Assembly: GCA_018000455.1 (NCBI GenBank)
Contig: JAGNJW010000002.1
Coordinates: 124,001 to 188,000, forward strand
DNA length: 64,000 nucleotides
Direction: 5' to 3'
Origin: Acidobacteriota bacterium
GTDB lineage: Bacteria > Acidobacteriota > Vicinamibacteria > Vicinamibacterales > UBA2999
The notes under the pieces are model-generated. The model had not been told where the DNA came from. It saw nothing but the letters and a program-made list of their open reading frames with translations, and did not search any database. Positions 35,419-44,475 of this stretch are shown here, piece after piece. Numbering within the stretch: position 1 is the first letter of the stretch; each line of letters begins with the position of its first letter. Both the position numbers and the translations under genes were made by a program.

Positions 35419-36317
35419 AAACGGTCGGGATTGTCGGTGAAGAGCGCGTCGACCCCGAGCGTGTACAGGAAGTGCTCCATTTCCGCCGTCACGGATGGGA
35501 ACCCGGCCGACGCCGCCGCCCGGAACGTATAGGGCGTGACCGACATGCCGGCGGCGTGCGCAAGTCTCACGAACTCTGGCCACCGCACGACGACCTGCTT
35601 GGCCGGCCCGAAGCCTGCCACCACGCCCTGCCAGCGCGTCACCATGGCGGCCGGATCGAACGCCCCGCGGGGGTCGAAGAGCAGCACCACAGGCACGCCG
35701 ATCTTCCGCCGCGCCAGCGCCTCGGCCGTGGACTCACCGAACGTCTGCAGGATGACAGGCGTCGCCGGATCGGCTCCCTCGCCTCGCAGCCGCAGCCGGT
35801 CGAGCGCCGACTCAACGAGCGCCACGAAGTCGACGTCGCGCCCCTGGTAGATCTCTGGTGTCTTGAGCTCGGGATAGAGTCCTGCCCGACCCCGGATGAG
35901 CGCCGCGGCTTCGTCGAAGGTCGGCACCCGCTCAGCGGCGAACATTGGACCGAACCAGCTGCCGGCGTCGAGGGTCTTGATCTCGGCCAACGTGAAGTCG
36001 TTGGCGAGCCAGGTTTTCCGCGTCTTCCCCTCGAAGGTCATCTCCGTGAAGCGGGTCGGAAAACGCGCTTCGACGTCGGTGGTGCGTTCGAGCGATGGGT
36101 CGTGCAGGCAGATGAGCACGCCGTCCTTAGTGACGGCAAGATCCTGCTCGACGAAGTCCGCCCCCTGCTCGATCGCCAGCCGGTAGGCGGCGAGCGTGTG
36201 TTCCGGCGCGTAGGCCGAGGCGCCACGATGAGCCACGTTCAGCTTCTTTGGCGTCTGCGCCCCGGCCCCAGACGCGACGGCCACGACCATTCCCAGTGTC
36301 CAGATCGCCAGGCGCAT
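35406..36317 (-). CDS. Exported glycerophosphodiester phosphodiesterase
   Basis: The 303-residue protein has a signal peptide (MRLAIWTLGMVVAVASGAGA) and the GDPD TIM barrel, which hydrolyses glycerophosphodiesters from phospholipid breakdown. The catalytic and metal residues are in NVAHRGASAYAPEHTL, FVEQDLAVTKDGVLICLHDPSLERTTD and YPELKTPE. It is a GlpQ-like periplasmic enzyme by its signal. AAGGAG lies 8 bases before the ATG at 36317 and overlaps the end of the M48 gene, so the two genes are co-transcribed. Confidence 0.92.
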   Translation of the reverse strand: MRLAIWTLGMVVAVASGAGAQTPKKLNVAHRGASAYAPEHTLAAYRLAIEQGADFVEQDLAVTKDGVLICLHDPSLERTTDVEARFPTRFTEMTFEGKTRKTWLANDFTLAEIKTLDAGSWFGPMFAAERVPTFDEAAALIRGRAGLYPELKTPEIYQGRDVDFVALVESALDRLRLRGEGADPATPVILQTFGESTAEALARRKIGVPVVLLFDPRGAFDPAAMVTRWQGVVAGFGPAKQVVVRWPEFVRLAHAAGMSVTPYTFRAAASAGFPSVTAEMEHFLYTLGVDALFTDNPDRFPRR

Positions 36318-36322
36318 GGCGG

Positions 36323-37540
36323 TCACTCCTTGGCCCCGATGATCCCATGCGCGGGCAGCGGCGCGGCGACGCCGTCCCAGGCCTGCGCCGCCGCGATCCG
36401 CTCGCCGAGGGGCGGATGCGAGTAGAAGAGCCACCGGGCCAGCGCCGAAGGCCGGTCCTCGGCAAGATTCTGCTGTGCCAGCCGGCGCATCGCGGTCACG
36501 AACGCCTCGGGGTTGCGCGTGAGCCTGAGCGCGAAGCGATCGGCACGCCGTTCCTGGGCGCGTGACACCGCGTTGCCGACCGGCAGGAACAGGAACGACG
36601 AGGCGCCCGCCACCAGCAAGAGAAGCGGCGCACCCGCCGGGTCGGCCAGTGCGCGCAGCCCGAGCCACGGTCCGGAGGCCACCAGGGCCGCGGCGGCGAG
36701 GTAGGCTGCGGTGAACAGCGTGGCCGTGCGCAAGGCCATTCCCAGCCACAGATCCCGGTGCACGTAGTGCGCCAGCTCGTGGGCGAGCACGACCTCGATC
36801 TCGTCGTCCGAGTACACGTCGAGCATCGTGTCCGACAGCAGGATTCGCCGCGACCGGCCGATGCCAGCCAAGGCCGCGTTCGCCTTGCGCGTATGACCGC
36901 TGATGGCCCACTCGTAAACGCCGATGACAGGGGCGCCGGCCCGTTCGGCCAGGTGGAGCAAGCGCTTCGAGAGTTCGGGGCGCCGCAGCGGGCGCACCCG
37001 GTAGAAGATCGGCAGGAGAATGACCGGCGCAAGACGCGCCAACAGCACCATCGCCACCGTGAAGCCGCTGGCCGCGACCAGCCACCACGTATCAGGCCAG
37101 ACCCGGATGGCGACATGGACGGCCACCAGGCCGCTCCACATGACCACGCTGCTGGCGGTCACCGCCTTCACGTGGTCGGCGAGCCAGTGGGCGAGAATCT
37201 GTGTCGTGAGGCCGTAGCGCCGCTCCAGCCAGTAGCCCTGATACCAGGCAAACGGCAGTTCCAGGGCATTTACGGTCGCGACGAGACCCGCGAAGAACAG
37301 GCCCGCCGCGACGAACTCGCCGAGCGGCGCCGGCATCCAGGCAGTGGTCCACTCGAGGGCCCAGCGAATGAGCCCCGCCGCACCCGTTGCGGTGAGCACC
37401 AGCAGGAACAGGCCGACGAGCAGCGTGCCGGCGAAGTCGGCGCGGCGACGGCGACGATGGTACCGGGTGGACTTGTCTTCGGTCACGGCGTGGCGCTCAG
37501 GCGCCTTGCCAGGGTACGACAGTCTGCGGGCGCGCGACAA
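36323..37540 (-). CDS. M48 family integral-membrane metalloprotease (Ste24/CAAX-type)
   Basis: The 405-residue protein has several membrane segments before the active site, the zinc motif HELAHYVH (about residue 255) and the third ligand Glu in ERRADRFALRLT. This is the Ste24 (CAAX prenyl protease 1) arrangement with an N-terminal multi-pass domain (TLLVGLFLLVLTATGAAGL, FAGLVATVNALELPFAWYQ). Bacterial members act in membrane protein quality control. The first codons are basic (RYHRRRRRADF); a GTG at 37486 would shorten the protein by 18 residues and may be the true start. Confidence 0.9.
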   Translation of the reverse strand: MSRARRLSYPGKAPERHAVTEDKSTRYHRRRRRADFAGTLLVGLFLLVLTATGAAGLIRWALEWTTAWMPAPLGEFVAAGLFFAGLVATVNALELPFAWYQGYWLERRYGLTTQILAHWLADHVKAVTASSVVMWSGLVAVHVAIRVWPDTWWLVAASGFTVAMVLLARLAPVILLPIFYRVRPLRRPELSKRLLHLAERAGAPVIGVYEWAISGHTRKANAALAGIGRSRRILLSDTMLDVYSDDEIEVVLAHELAHYVHRDLWLGMALRTATLFTAAYLAAAALVASGPWLGLRALADPAGAPLLLLVAGASSFLFLPVGNAVSRAQERRADRFALRLTRNPEAFVTAMRRLAQQNLAEDRPSALARWLFYSHPPLGERIAAAQAWDGVAAPLPAHGIIGAKE

Positions 37541-37561
37541 CGCCCGCGCAACGGCTCGTCC

Positions 37562-38380
37562 CTACGACCGGCCGATCCGGACGCCACCGTTGGTCGTCTG
37601 CAGGTCGATGCGGGCGCCGCCGCCGTTCAAGGAGCCCCGGACGCGGCGGCGCGTCTGTTCGCCGTCAGGCGCCAGCGGCAGGTCGCTGACGTCGACCCGC
37701 CCATTCGTGCAGCGGGCCGACACGTCGGCCCTGGTGTCGGCCGGCACGTCGAGGCGAACGCCGCCGTTGACACTCGTCAGGCGCACCGAGCCGTCGGGCG
37801 CCAGGGCGCCGGCCAGCGACAACTCGACCCCACCGTTGGTGGTGCGAGCCTCGACGAGCGTGGCGGCCCCGATCGTGCCTCGCACGCCGCCGTTGGTCGA
37901 ACTGGCCCGCACTTGACCGCCGACGTTGGCCAGCCGTACGCCGCCGTTCACCGTTCGCAGATCCACGTGCACGCCGGCTGGCACGCGCACCAGGAAGGAG
38001 GTCTTGTGGCTGCCCAGCCGCATCTTCGGGGCGACGGTCTCGATGCGGACGCGCTCGGCGCCAATCTCCTCCCGCATCTGGACGGCGCTCAGGAGCGCCC
38101 GCGCTTCGTCGTCGCTGGTGGCCGCGGCCGACCGCTCGGCGGTCACCTCGACCTTGTCGCCGGCCCAGGCTTCGGCCCGGATCTCGCCATTGGTGTTCAG
38201 GATCTCGATCCGTCCGCCGGGCGGCAGATCGTAAGTGCGGCTCCAGCTGTCGCTGGCCTTGCCTCCGGCGAGCTCGAACGAGAAATCGCCTTCGCCCGCC
38301 TTGATCTCGCAGCCCGTCGTCAGCGAACCCGCGGCCACGAGTGCCGCCGCAGTCCAACCCCGCCATCCATGTCCGGTCAT
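37562..38380 (-). CDS. DUF4097 beta-helix lipoprotein
   Basis: The 272-residue protein has a signal peptide with the lipobox SLTTGC (lipidated Cys24). The rest is a DUF4097-type (adhesin-like) right-handed beta structure with a regular repeat ending in NGG(V/R) or NG: RTVNGGVRLAN, SSTNGGVRGT, RTTNGGVELS, TSVNGGVRLD, CTNGRVDVS, LNGGGARIDL, TTNGGVRIG. The spacing is about 19-25 residues per turn. Proteins of this type are anchored outside the cell membrane; their function is unknown. It lies 21 bases upstream of the M48 gene in the same direction, so an envelope-stress or maintenance operon is plausible. Confidence 0.85.
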   Translation of the reverse strand: MTGHGWRGWTAAALVAAGSLTTGCEIKAGEGDFSFELAGGKASDSWSRTYDLPPGGRIEILNTNGEIRAEAWAGDKVEVTAERSAAATSDDEARALLSAVQMREEIGAERVRIETVAPKMRLGSHKTSFLVRVPAGVHVDLRTVNGGVRLANVGGQVRASSTNGGVRGTIGAATLVEARTTNGGVELSLAGALAPDGSVRLTSVNGGVRLDVPADTRADVSARCTNGRVDVSDLPLAPDGEQTRRRVRGSLNGGGARIDLQTTNGGVRIGRS

Positions 38381-38448
38381 GGTCGGTGCCCCCCAGAAGA
38401 CACTACGCTCCCGGGGTGGAATTGTTCGGCTGCCGCCTGCACGCGGTC

Positions 38449-41400
38449 TCAGTTCATCTGCAGGGAGATGACCTTCGAGACGCCCGGCTCCTCCATCGTC
38501 ACGCCATACAGGCGGTTGGCGATCTCCATCGTCTTACGGCTGTGCGTGATGATGATGAACTGGGTGCGGTCGAGCATCGAGCGCAGCAGCTCGACAAAGC
38601 GGCCGATGTTGGCGTCGTCGAGCGGCGCATCGATCTCATCGAGCAGGCAGAACGGGCTCGGCTTGTACTTGAAGATGGCGAACATCAGCGCGATTGCGGT
38701 CAGCGCCTTCTCACCACCCGAGAGGAGCATGACACTCTGGAGCCGCTTGCCGGGCGGTGAGGCGACGATATCGATGCCGCTCTCGAGGGGATCCGACTCG
38801 TCGAGCAGGGTGATCCCGGCCTTGCCGCCGCCGAAGAGCGTCGCGAAGGTCACCTGGAAGTTGGCGTTGATCGCGGTGAACGCGTCGCGAAAACGCACGT
38901 GGGTCGTTTCGTCGATCTTCTTGATGGCTTCGTTGGTCTGGGCGATCGAGTCCACCAGGTCCTGGCGCTGGGTCGTCAGGAACGTGCGGCGCCCGTCCAG
39001 CTCGCTGAACTGCTGAATGGCCATCATGTTGACGGGCCCGAGCCGCTCGATCTGGGCTCGCAGCTCGGCGATGGCTTCTTCCGCCGTCATCGCCGCCTGG
39101 GCCGCCTCGGCCACGGCGGCATCGCCCGCCACGGCCTCGGCGCCGGTTTCGGCCGCCGCCACATCGGCGCCGACCTCGTCATCGTCTGGTGACTCGGCCG
39201 CTTCCGCGACGGCCCGCCGGATAACGCGTGCGTCGGGCGCGTGAATGCCCTGCCGCTCCATCTCCGCCACTTCCTCGGCCACCGTATCGAGATCGGCCTG
39301 CACCGCGTCGAGGCTCTGCTGCGCCAGGTGCGAGAGCTCGGCTTCGCCGGTCGCCCGCGAGATGTCGAGTTCGGCGGCCAGCGCGCGTACTGCGTCGAGC
39401 GCCCGGCGGGCATCGCGAATCGACTGCTCCTGACGCTCGGTCGCCGACTTCAGCACGAGCGTCTCATCGTCGGCCTTGAGCATCTCGTCGCGCAGGTCCT
39501 CGAGCGCCCGGATGCTCTCGTCGAGCAGGCGCTGGCCCTCGACGCCGGCCGCCAGCAGGCGCTCGCGCTGCTCGCCCATGATGTCCATGTCGCGACGGCA
39601 CGCAGCCGCCCGCTCGTCGACCTCGCGCGCGGCATCCTGCAGCCGCTGCACTTCGGCAACGACGGCCACCGACCGCTCGCTGAGCGCCGCGTGCGACGCG
39701 CGCGCCTCCGCCGCGCGCTGGCCGAGCGCGTGCAGGTTGTCGCGGGCGTCGGCCAGCTGCTGCTGCCGGTCGGCCAAGGCTGCTTCGAACGCGCCTCGAT
39801 CGCCGTTCAGGCGCGTGATGGCCGTCTGGGCCTCCGACTGCCGTACGTCGATCGCCTCGATGGATTCCCGCGCGCTGCGCCCTTCTGCCGCCACGAGTTC
39901 GACCCGCTGGCGCACTCGCGCTTCGTCGGCGCCGGCGCGGGCCACGTCGGCCTGCGCTGCGACGATCGCCTTCTCGTGGCGATGGCCGTCGGCGACGAGC
40001 CCCGTCACGGCCGCGCTCGCCAGCGCGATGGCGTGCGAGAAGCCGGCAAGGTCGCCGCTCAGGGCGGCAATCGCCCGCTGATCTTGCTCGACCTTATCGC
40101 GCAGGTCGCGGATCTCCCGCTTGGTCGCCAGAATGCCCGTGGACTCGGTGCGGCTGCCGCCGCTCACCACGTGGGGTCCGCGGTAGACGTCGCCGTCAAG
40201 CGTCACGACCGGCACGGCGGCGTGGGCCGCTACCGAGGCAGCGCGATCGAGCGAGTCGGTGATGAGCGCCTCGCCCACGACGGTGGCGAGCGCCGCGCCG
40301 AGCGGTCCCACGACGCGCACCACGCTCGACAGCGTCACGCAACCCTCCGGCACGGGGATCGCCGCTGCCACCGGCGCCGCCGCGCGGTCGCTGATGACGA
40401 TGAAACCGCATCGCCCGGCGCCTTCGGCCCGCACGATCCGGAAGCCGGTGTGCGCCTGCGAATGGCTGTCGACGACCACGTGCTCCAGCAAATCGCCAAG
40501 CGTGGCTTCGACGGCGCGCTCGTACTTCGGCTGCACTTCGAGATAGTCGGCCAGCGCCCCGCGCTGGCCGATCGAGGCATCGGCCGTGGCCAGCAGCATG
40601 CGGGCGCCGTCGCTGAAAGCGGCGCGCGCCGCCTCGATCTCCTCGAGCGACAGCAGCCGGGCGCTCGCGCCGGCCAGGTCGTGCTCGCGCTGCCGCTTCT
40701 CTTGCTCACGCCACTCGTGCTCGATGCGGGCGGCGGCCAGGTCGCGCTCGCGCTCGCCGCGGGCGATTTCGGTGGCGGCCAGCTCGCTCTGCGCCTGGCG
40801 GAGCGTGGCCGCGGCCCGATCCCGGGCCTCGACCGCTCTGTTCAGCTCGCCGTCGAGGTCGCGCGCTTCGACGTCGAGCCGCCCGACCACGGCTGCGGCG
40901 CGTTCGCGCTCGGATGTCGCGTGGTGAATGGCGGTCGTGAGCGCCGTGACCGTGTTCATCACGGCGTAGACCTCGCCGCGCGCCTGCTCCACGGCCGCTT
41001 CGACCGAGGCAATGGCTCGCTGCGCGGCGTCGTAGGCCTCGGCGGCGGCAGTGGCGGCCTCGGTCGCCTCGTCCTTGGCGCGCTCGGCCTCGGCAATCGC
41101 GGCGCGGCGCTCCTCGAGGCGCAGGCGTTCAGGCTCACGGCGCCCTTCGAGAGACTGCCGCTCGGCCTCGAGCTCGCCGATGCGCGTCTGCAACATCGTC
41201 GCCTGTTGGGCGTCGAGGGCGAGCTGTTGCTGGCGGCGATTCACGTCGAGCTCGCCGCCGTGTGCGGCTTCGCGGACGCCGGCGGCATCCTGCTCGGCCT
41301 TGGCCAGCTCGATGCGCACGCGCGCCAGTTCGGCCTCGACCTCGGCCAGGCGCGCCGATGAACTCACTTCGTCCTGGCGGGCGTCGTTGAGACGCGTGCG

Positions 41401-42228
41401 CGCCGACTCGATGTGCTCGGCAAGGTGGTGGTAGCGGCGTGCGAAGAGCACCTTCTCCCAACGCCGCATCTCGTCGCGCAGGCGCTGGTAGCGCCGGGCC
41501 TTTCCCGCCTGACGCTTGAGCGACCCGCACTGCTTCTCGACTTCGAAGACGATGTCGTCGAGCCTCGTGAGGTTCTGCTGGGCAGCATCGAGCTTGAGTT
41601 CGGCCGCGCGCCGACGAGCCTTGTATTTCGTGACGCCCGCGGCTTCCTCGATGAGCTGACGGCGGTCGGTGGGCCGCGAGCTGAGGATCATGCCGATCTT
41701 GCCCTGCTCGATGATCGAGTAGGCCTTGGCACCGAGTCCGGTGTCCATGAGGAGCTCGTGCACGTCGCGCAGGCGGCACTGGGCTCCATCGATCAGATAC
41801 TCGCTCTCGCCCGAGCGATAGAGGCGGCGCGTGACCTCGACGTCGCGCACGGCGTGCAGCGGATCCATCATCAGAATGGCAGACGCCGGCTCGTGGCCGT
41901 TCGACGACGCGTGGTGGCCATTGGACGACACCGCGTGGCCGTTGGCCGCCTCCGTCGGCGGCATCGGCACGCCGCTCAGACGCAGTCGCACCTCGGCGGC
42001 GCCGGTCGGCTTCCTGGCGTCGCTGCCACTGAAGATGACGTCTTCCATCTTGTCGCCGCGCAGGCTCTTGGCGCTCTGCTCGCCCAAAACCCACGTCAGC
42101 GCATCGGCGACGTTGCTCTTTCCACAGCCGTTCGGCCCGACGATGGCAGTGACGCCGCCGTCGAAGGCCAGCTCCGACCGGTCGGAGAACGACTTGAACC
42201 CTGAGATTTGAAGGCGATCGAGACGCAT
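38449..42228 (-). CDS. smc: Chromosome segregation protein SMC
   Basis: The 1259-residue ATPase organises and separates chromosomes with ScpA and ScpB (not in the window). Walker A is GPNGCGKSN (residues 31-39). Two long coiled coils flank the hinge (around residues 515-670, with VVDSHSQAHTGFRIVRAEGAG). The C-terminal head has LSGGEKALTAIALMFAIF and the Walker B motif CLLDEIDAPLDDANIG. An unusual insert at residues about 88-124, next to the ATP-binding lobe, contains SSNGHHASSNGHEP-type repeats. Glu/Ala/Arg-rich heptads dominate the coils. Confidence 0.97.
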   Translation of the reverse strand: MRLDRLQISGFKSFSDRSELAFDGGVTAIVGPNGCGKSNVADALTWVLGEQSAKSLRGDKMEDVIFSGSDARKPTGAAEVRLRLSGVPMPPTEAANGHAVSSNGHHASSNGHEPASAILMMDPLHAVRDVEVTRRLYRSGESEYLIDGAQCRLRDVHELLMDTGLGAKAYSIIEQGKIGMILSSRPTDRRQLIEEAAGVTKYKARRRAAELKLDAAQQNLTRLDDIVFEVEKQCGSLKRQAGKARRYQRLRDEMRRWEKVLFARRYHHLAEHIESARTRLNDARQDEVSSSARLAEVEAELARVRIELAKAEQDAAGVREAAHGGELDVNRRQQQLALDAQQATMLQTRIGELEAERQSLEGRREPERLRLEERRAAIAEAERAKDEATEAATAAAEAYDAAQRAIASVEAAVEQARGEVYAVMNTVTALTTAIHHATSERERAAAVVGRLDVEARDLDGELNRAVEARDRAAATLRQAQSELAATEIARGERERDLAAARIEHEWREQEKRQREHDLAGASARLLSLEEIEAARAAFSDGARMLLATADASIGQRGALADYLEVQPKYERAVEATLGDLLEHVVVDSHSQAHTGFRIVRAEGAGRCGFIVISDRAAAPVAAAIPVPEGCVTLSSVVRVVGPLGAALATVVGEALITDSLDRAASVAAHAAVPVVTLDGDVYRGPHVVSGGSRTESTGILATKREIRDLRDKVEQDQRAIAALSGDLAGFSHAIALASAAVTGLVADGHRHEKAIVAAQADVARAGADEARVRQRVELVAAEGRSARESIEAIDVRQSEAQTAITRLNGDRGAFEAALADRQQQLADARDNLHALGQRAAEARASHAALSERSVAVVAEVQRLQDAAREVDERAAACRRDMDIMGEQRERLLAAGVEGQRLLDESIRALEDLRDEMLKADDETLVLKSATERQEQSIRDARRALDAVRALAAELDISRATGEAELSHLAQQSLDAVQADLDTVAEEVAEMERQGIHAPDARVIRRAVAEAAESPDDDEVGADVAAAETGAEAVAGDAAVAEAAQAAMTAEEAIAELRAQIERLGPVNMMAIQQFSELDGRRTFLTTQRQDLVDSIAQTNEAIKKIDETTHVRFRDAFTAINANFQVTFATLFGGGKAGITLLDESDPLESGIDIVASPPGKRLQSVMLLSGGEKALTAIALMFAIFKYKPSPFCLLDEIDAPLDDANIGRFVELLRSMLDRTQFIIITHSRKTMEIANRLYGVTMEEPGVSKVISLQMN

Positions 42229-42331
42229 GGATACCCGCGTGGAGTGGCCAGCGAACGGAGGACAACCGCGCTGGACGAAACTGCGGGCAAGTCTAGCAGG
42301 GCCCTACCAGTGTGGCAAGACGATCCAGACA

Positions 42332-42347
42332 CCCCAACATTTTGGGG
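42332..42347 (-). terminator. Small hairpin between ctpA and smc
   Basis: CCCCAA (42332-42337) pairs with TTGGGG (42342-42347) around a 4-base loop, 24 bases past the ctpA stop on the minus strand. No U-tract follows in that direction. It may end ctpA transcripts. Confidence 0.4.
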
Positions 42348-42371
42348 TTTGCCAGAACCGGTGGGTGCCGG

Positions 42372-43994
42372 TCAGCGCCCGCCCGTCCGCGTCGACTTGG
42401 TCTTGGCGAGGGTCAGCAACTGCTCGGCTTTGGGGAAAAGCCCAAGCGCATACTGGGCCTGCGGATCGACGTCGAGCAGGCGCCGCCGGGCCACGCCCAT
42501 CCCGAAGACAGCCGAGTCGACCTCGAAGCGCACCATCGCGCGGATGAAGGCGGTGTCCTGGGTCCACGCCGCCTCGTCCACGACCACGCGCTTCGACGCC
42601 ACGTACTTCTTGAAGTCCGCCAGCATCGCGTCAGCGACGGCGAAGTCCTTCGCCACGGCTTGACGCTCGGCACCGGCCGCGCCGGGACGGCTGTCGCCCT
42701 CGGCGTAGAAGCGCTCGGCATAGCCGGCAAACAGTTGTCGACCAAAGAGCGAACGGCCGAACCGCGTCGGGTTGAAGCCCTCGACCGGACCATCGAAGCG
42801 CTCGTCGGGCTCGACGCCGCCGCCGCCGTAGACCTTGCGGCCGCCGTCCGTGAGCTTCAAATCCTCGGCAGAATGCTGCCGCTCGGCCTGCTCGCGCATC
42901 GTGTAGGTGAGGTATTCGTCGAAGGCGCCGTCCCACGGCCGCTGAATGAGGCGACCGCTCGGCGTGTAGTAACGCGCCGTGGTCAGGGCGAGGCCGGCGC
43001 CACCGCTGACGCGGTAGACCGACTGCACCAAGGCCTTGCCGAAGGTGGTCTCGCCGGCCACGATCGCGCGATCGTGGTCCTGCAACGCTCCCGACACGAT
43101 TTCGGACGCGCTGGCGCTGTTTCTGTTCACCATCACGACCATTGGCACGGTGAGGTAGTCACTCTGGCGCGTGGCGTGGTAGTCCTCGTCGGAATTGTCG
43201 ACGCGACCGCGAGTGTAGACGATGAGGTCGCCGCGCGGCAGGAAGCGATTGGAGACGCGGATCGCCTGATCGAGCTGCCCGCCGGGGTTGCCGCGCAGGT
43301 CCAGGACCAGCTTGCGCATGCCCTGACGCTTCAGATCCTCGAGCGCGTCGCCGAGTTCGTCGTCGGTGTGTTCCGCGAAGTCCTCGAGACGGATGAGCCC
43401 GATGTCACCGCGCGTCATGAAGTGGGCCGGGATGCTCGGAATCGTGACCTGATCGCGCATCACGTCCATCGGCAGCAGGTCGGCGATGCCCGGACGCCGG
43501 ATCGAGATGTTGACGAAGGTGCCCTTGGGACCGCGCAGCTTGGTCACGGCCTGATCGGTCGTCCAGCCGGTGAGATCCAGATCGCCGGTCTTGGCAATCA
43601 CGTCGCCGCGCCGCAGGCCCTTCTGGTGCGCCGGTGAGCCTTCGAATACCCGCACCACGGTGATGTTCTTGTCGAGCGACTGGATGGTGATGCCGAGGCC
43701 GTAGTAGCGCTGCTCCTGGCGCTCGCGCATCTGCGCGTAGGTCTTCGGGTCCATGAAACTCGAGTGCGGGTCCAGCGTCTGCAGCATGCCGTTGATGCCA
43801 CCGTAGACGAGCCGGTCGGACTCGACGGGCTCGGCGTACTCGGCTTCGATGGCCGCCAGGGCGGCGGTAAATGCCTGGTAGTGCCCCGGCACCCGATCCT
43901 GTGTGGCGAGGGCGCTCTGGCCGAGCAGGCCGCCGAGGCCCGCCGAGAGCGCCACCGCCAGCGCCGCCACGGTCACGAAACTGGACGTCCGCAT
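42372..43994 (-). CDS. ctpA: C-terminal processing protease, S41 family
   Basis: The 540-residue exported protease (signal peptide MRTSSFVTVAALAVALSAGLGG) has the S41 arrangement: N-terminal helices, a PDZ domain (GLGITIQSLDKNITVVRVFEGSPAHQKGLRRGDVI), and the protease core with the nucleophile Ser in NRNSASASEIVSGAL and the catalytic Lys in ETTFGKALVQ. The C-terminal region (about 400-540) is an all-helical extension. Such enzymes trim periplasmic or membrane proteins. The frame opens far upstream (44432), but the signal peptide places the start at 43994. Confidence 0.93.
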   Translation of the reverse strand: MRTSSFVTVAALAVALSAGLGGLLGQSALATQDRVPGHYQAFTAALAAIEAEYAEPVESDRLVYGGINGMLQTLDPHSSFMDPKTYAQMRERQEQRYYGLGITIQSLDKNITVVRVFEGSPAHQKGLRRGDVIAKTGDLDLTGWTTDQAVTKLRGPKGTFVNISIRRPGIADLLPMDVMRDQVTIPSIPAHFMTRGDIGLIRLEDFAEHTDDELGDALEDLKRQGMRKLVLDLRGNPGGQLDQAIRVSNRFLPRGDLIVYTRGRVDNSDEDYHATRQSDYLTVPMVVMVNRNSASASEIVSGALQDHDRAIVAGETTFGKALVQSVYRVSGGAGLALTTARYYTPSGRLIQRPWDGAFDEYLTYTMREQAERQHSAEDLKLTDGGRKVYGGGGVEPDERFDGPVEGFNPTRFGRSLFGRQLFAGYAERFYAEGDSRPGAAGAERQAVAKDFAVADAMLADFKKYVASKRVVVDEAAWTQDTAFIRAMVRFEVDSAVFGMGVARRRLLDVDPQAQYALGLFPKAEQLLTLAKTKSTRTGGR

Positions 43995-44001
43995 GACTCC
44001 T

Positions 44002-44007
44002 ATCGTA
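44002..44007 (-). promoter_or_regulatory. -10-like box (TACGAT) just before ctpA
   Basis: On the minus strand TACGAT is followed by 7 bases (aggagtc) and the ctpA ATG. The AGGAG is only 2 bases from the ATG, too close for a normal ribosome site, so a leaderless start is a reasonable alternative. Confidence 0.35.
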
Positions 44008-44065
44008 GCCCGGACCGCGTCGGCTACCCCGACGATCTCACCTGGCGGCCAGCCACCCCAGCCGC

Positions 44066-44093
44066 TTGACGGTGTCCCCTTACGGCCTATACT
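44066..44093 (+). promoter_or_regulatory. Promoter of the tatA-tatC operon
   Basis: TTGACG (44066-44071) and TATACT (44088-44093) with a 16-base spacer form the best sigma-70-type promoter in the window. Transcription from about 44100 gives an 80-base leader to tatA. Confidence 0.7.
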
Positions 44094-44178
44094 GGGAGTT
44101 GCGGTGGTCCCGACCCTTCGGGTGCCGCGAAACGGGCGAGGCGACCTAGCGCCCCTCCCCTTTGCCCTGGAGTTCGCG

Positions 44179-44472
44179 ATGTTCGGATCGATTGGCATGC
44201 CGGAACTGGTCATCATCCTGGTGATCGCCCTCATCATCTTCGGGCCCCGGAAACTGCCAGAGCTGGGCAAGTCGCTGGGGAAGAGCATCAACGAGTTCAA
44301 GAAGGCCTCAACCGAGCTGCAGAACACCCTCGAAAAGGAAATCCAGCTCGAGGACGACAAGGAGAAAGAGGAGGCGCGCGCGAAGACTGCCGTCGCCACG
44401 CCGGCCCCCTCCGTCGTCGATGCCGACGGCACGCACGGCCAGCCCGTGTCGCGGGGCGAAGCCGGCAGCTAG
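44179..44472 (+). CDS. tatA: Sec-independent protein translocase TatA
   Basis: The 97-residue protein has one membrane helix (ELVIILVIALIIF, about residues 9-21), the hinge FGPRKLPELGKSLG and an amphipathic helix with charged tail. The FGP-x-KLPELG pattern marks TatA/TatE rather than TatB. TatA forms the pore for folded proteins carrying twin-arginine signals. GGAG stands 7 bases before the ATG at 44179. tatC follows 3 bases after the stop; no tatB is present. Confidence 0.94.
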   Translation: MFGSIGMPELVIILVIALIIFGPRKLPELGKSLGKSINEFKKASTELQNTLEKEIQLEDDKEKEEARAKTAVATPAPSVVDADGTHGQPVSRGEAGS

Positions 44473-44475
44473 ATC

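Noticed and set aside
39241..41361. Long open frame (706 codons) antisense to smc
   Set aside because: It is a mirror effect of GC-rich third positions in smc; the translation is rich in Arg, Gly and His with no domain, and smc itself is certain.
43995..44432. Upstream extension of ctpA
   Set aside because: It would bury the signal peptide 146 residues inside the protein and is antisense to tatA and its promoter.
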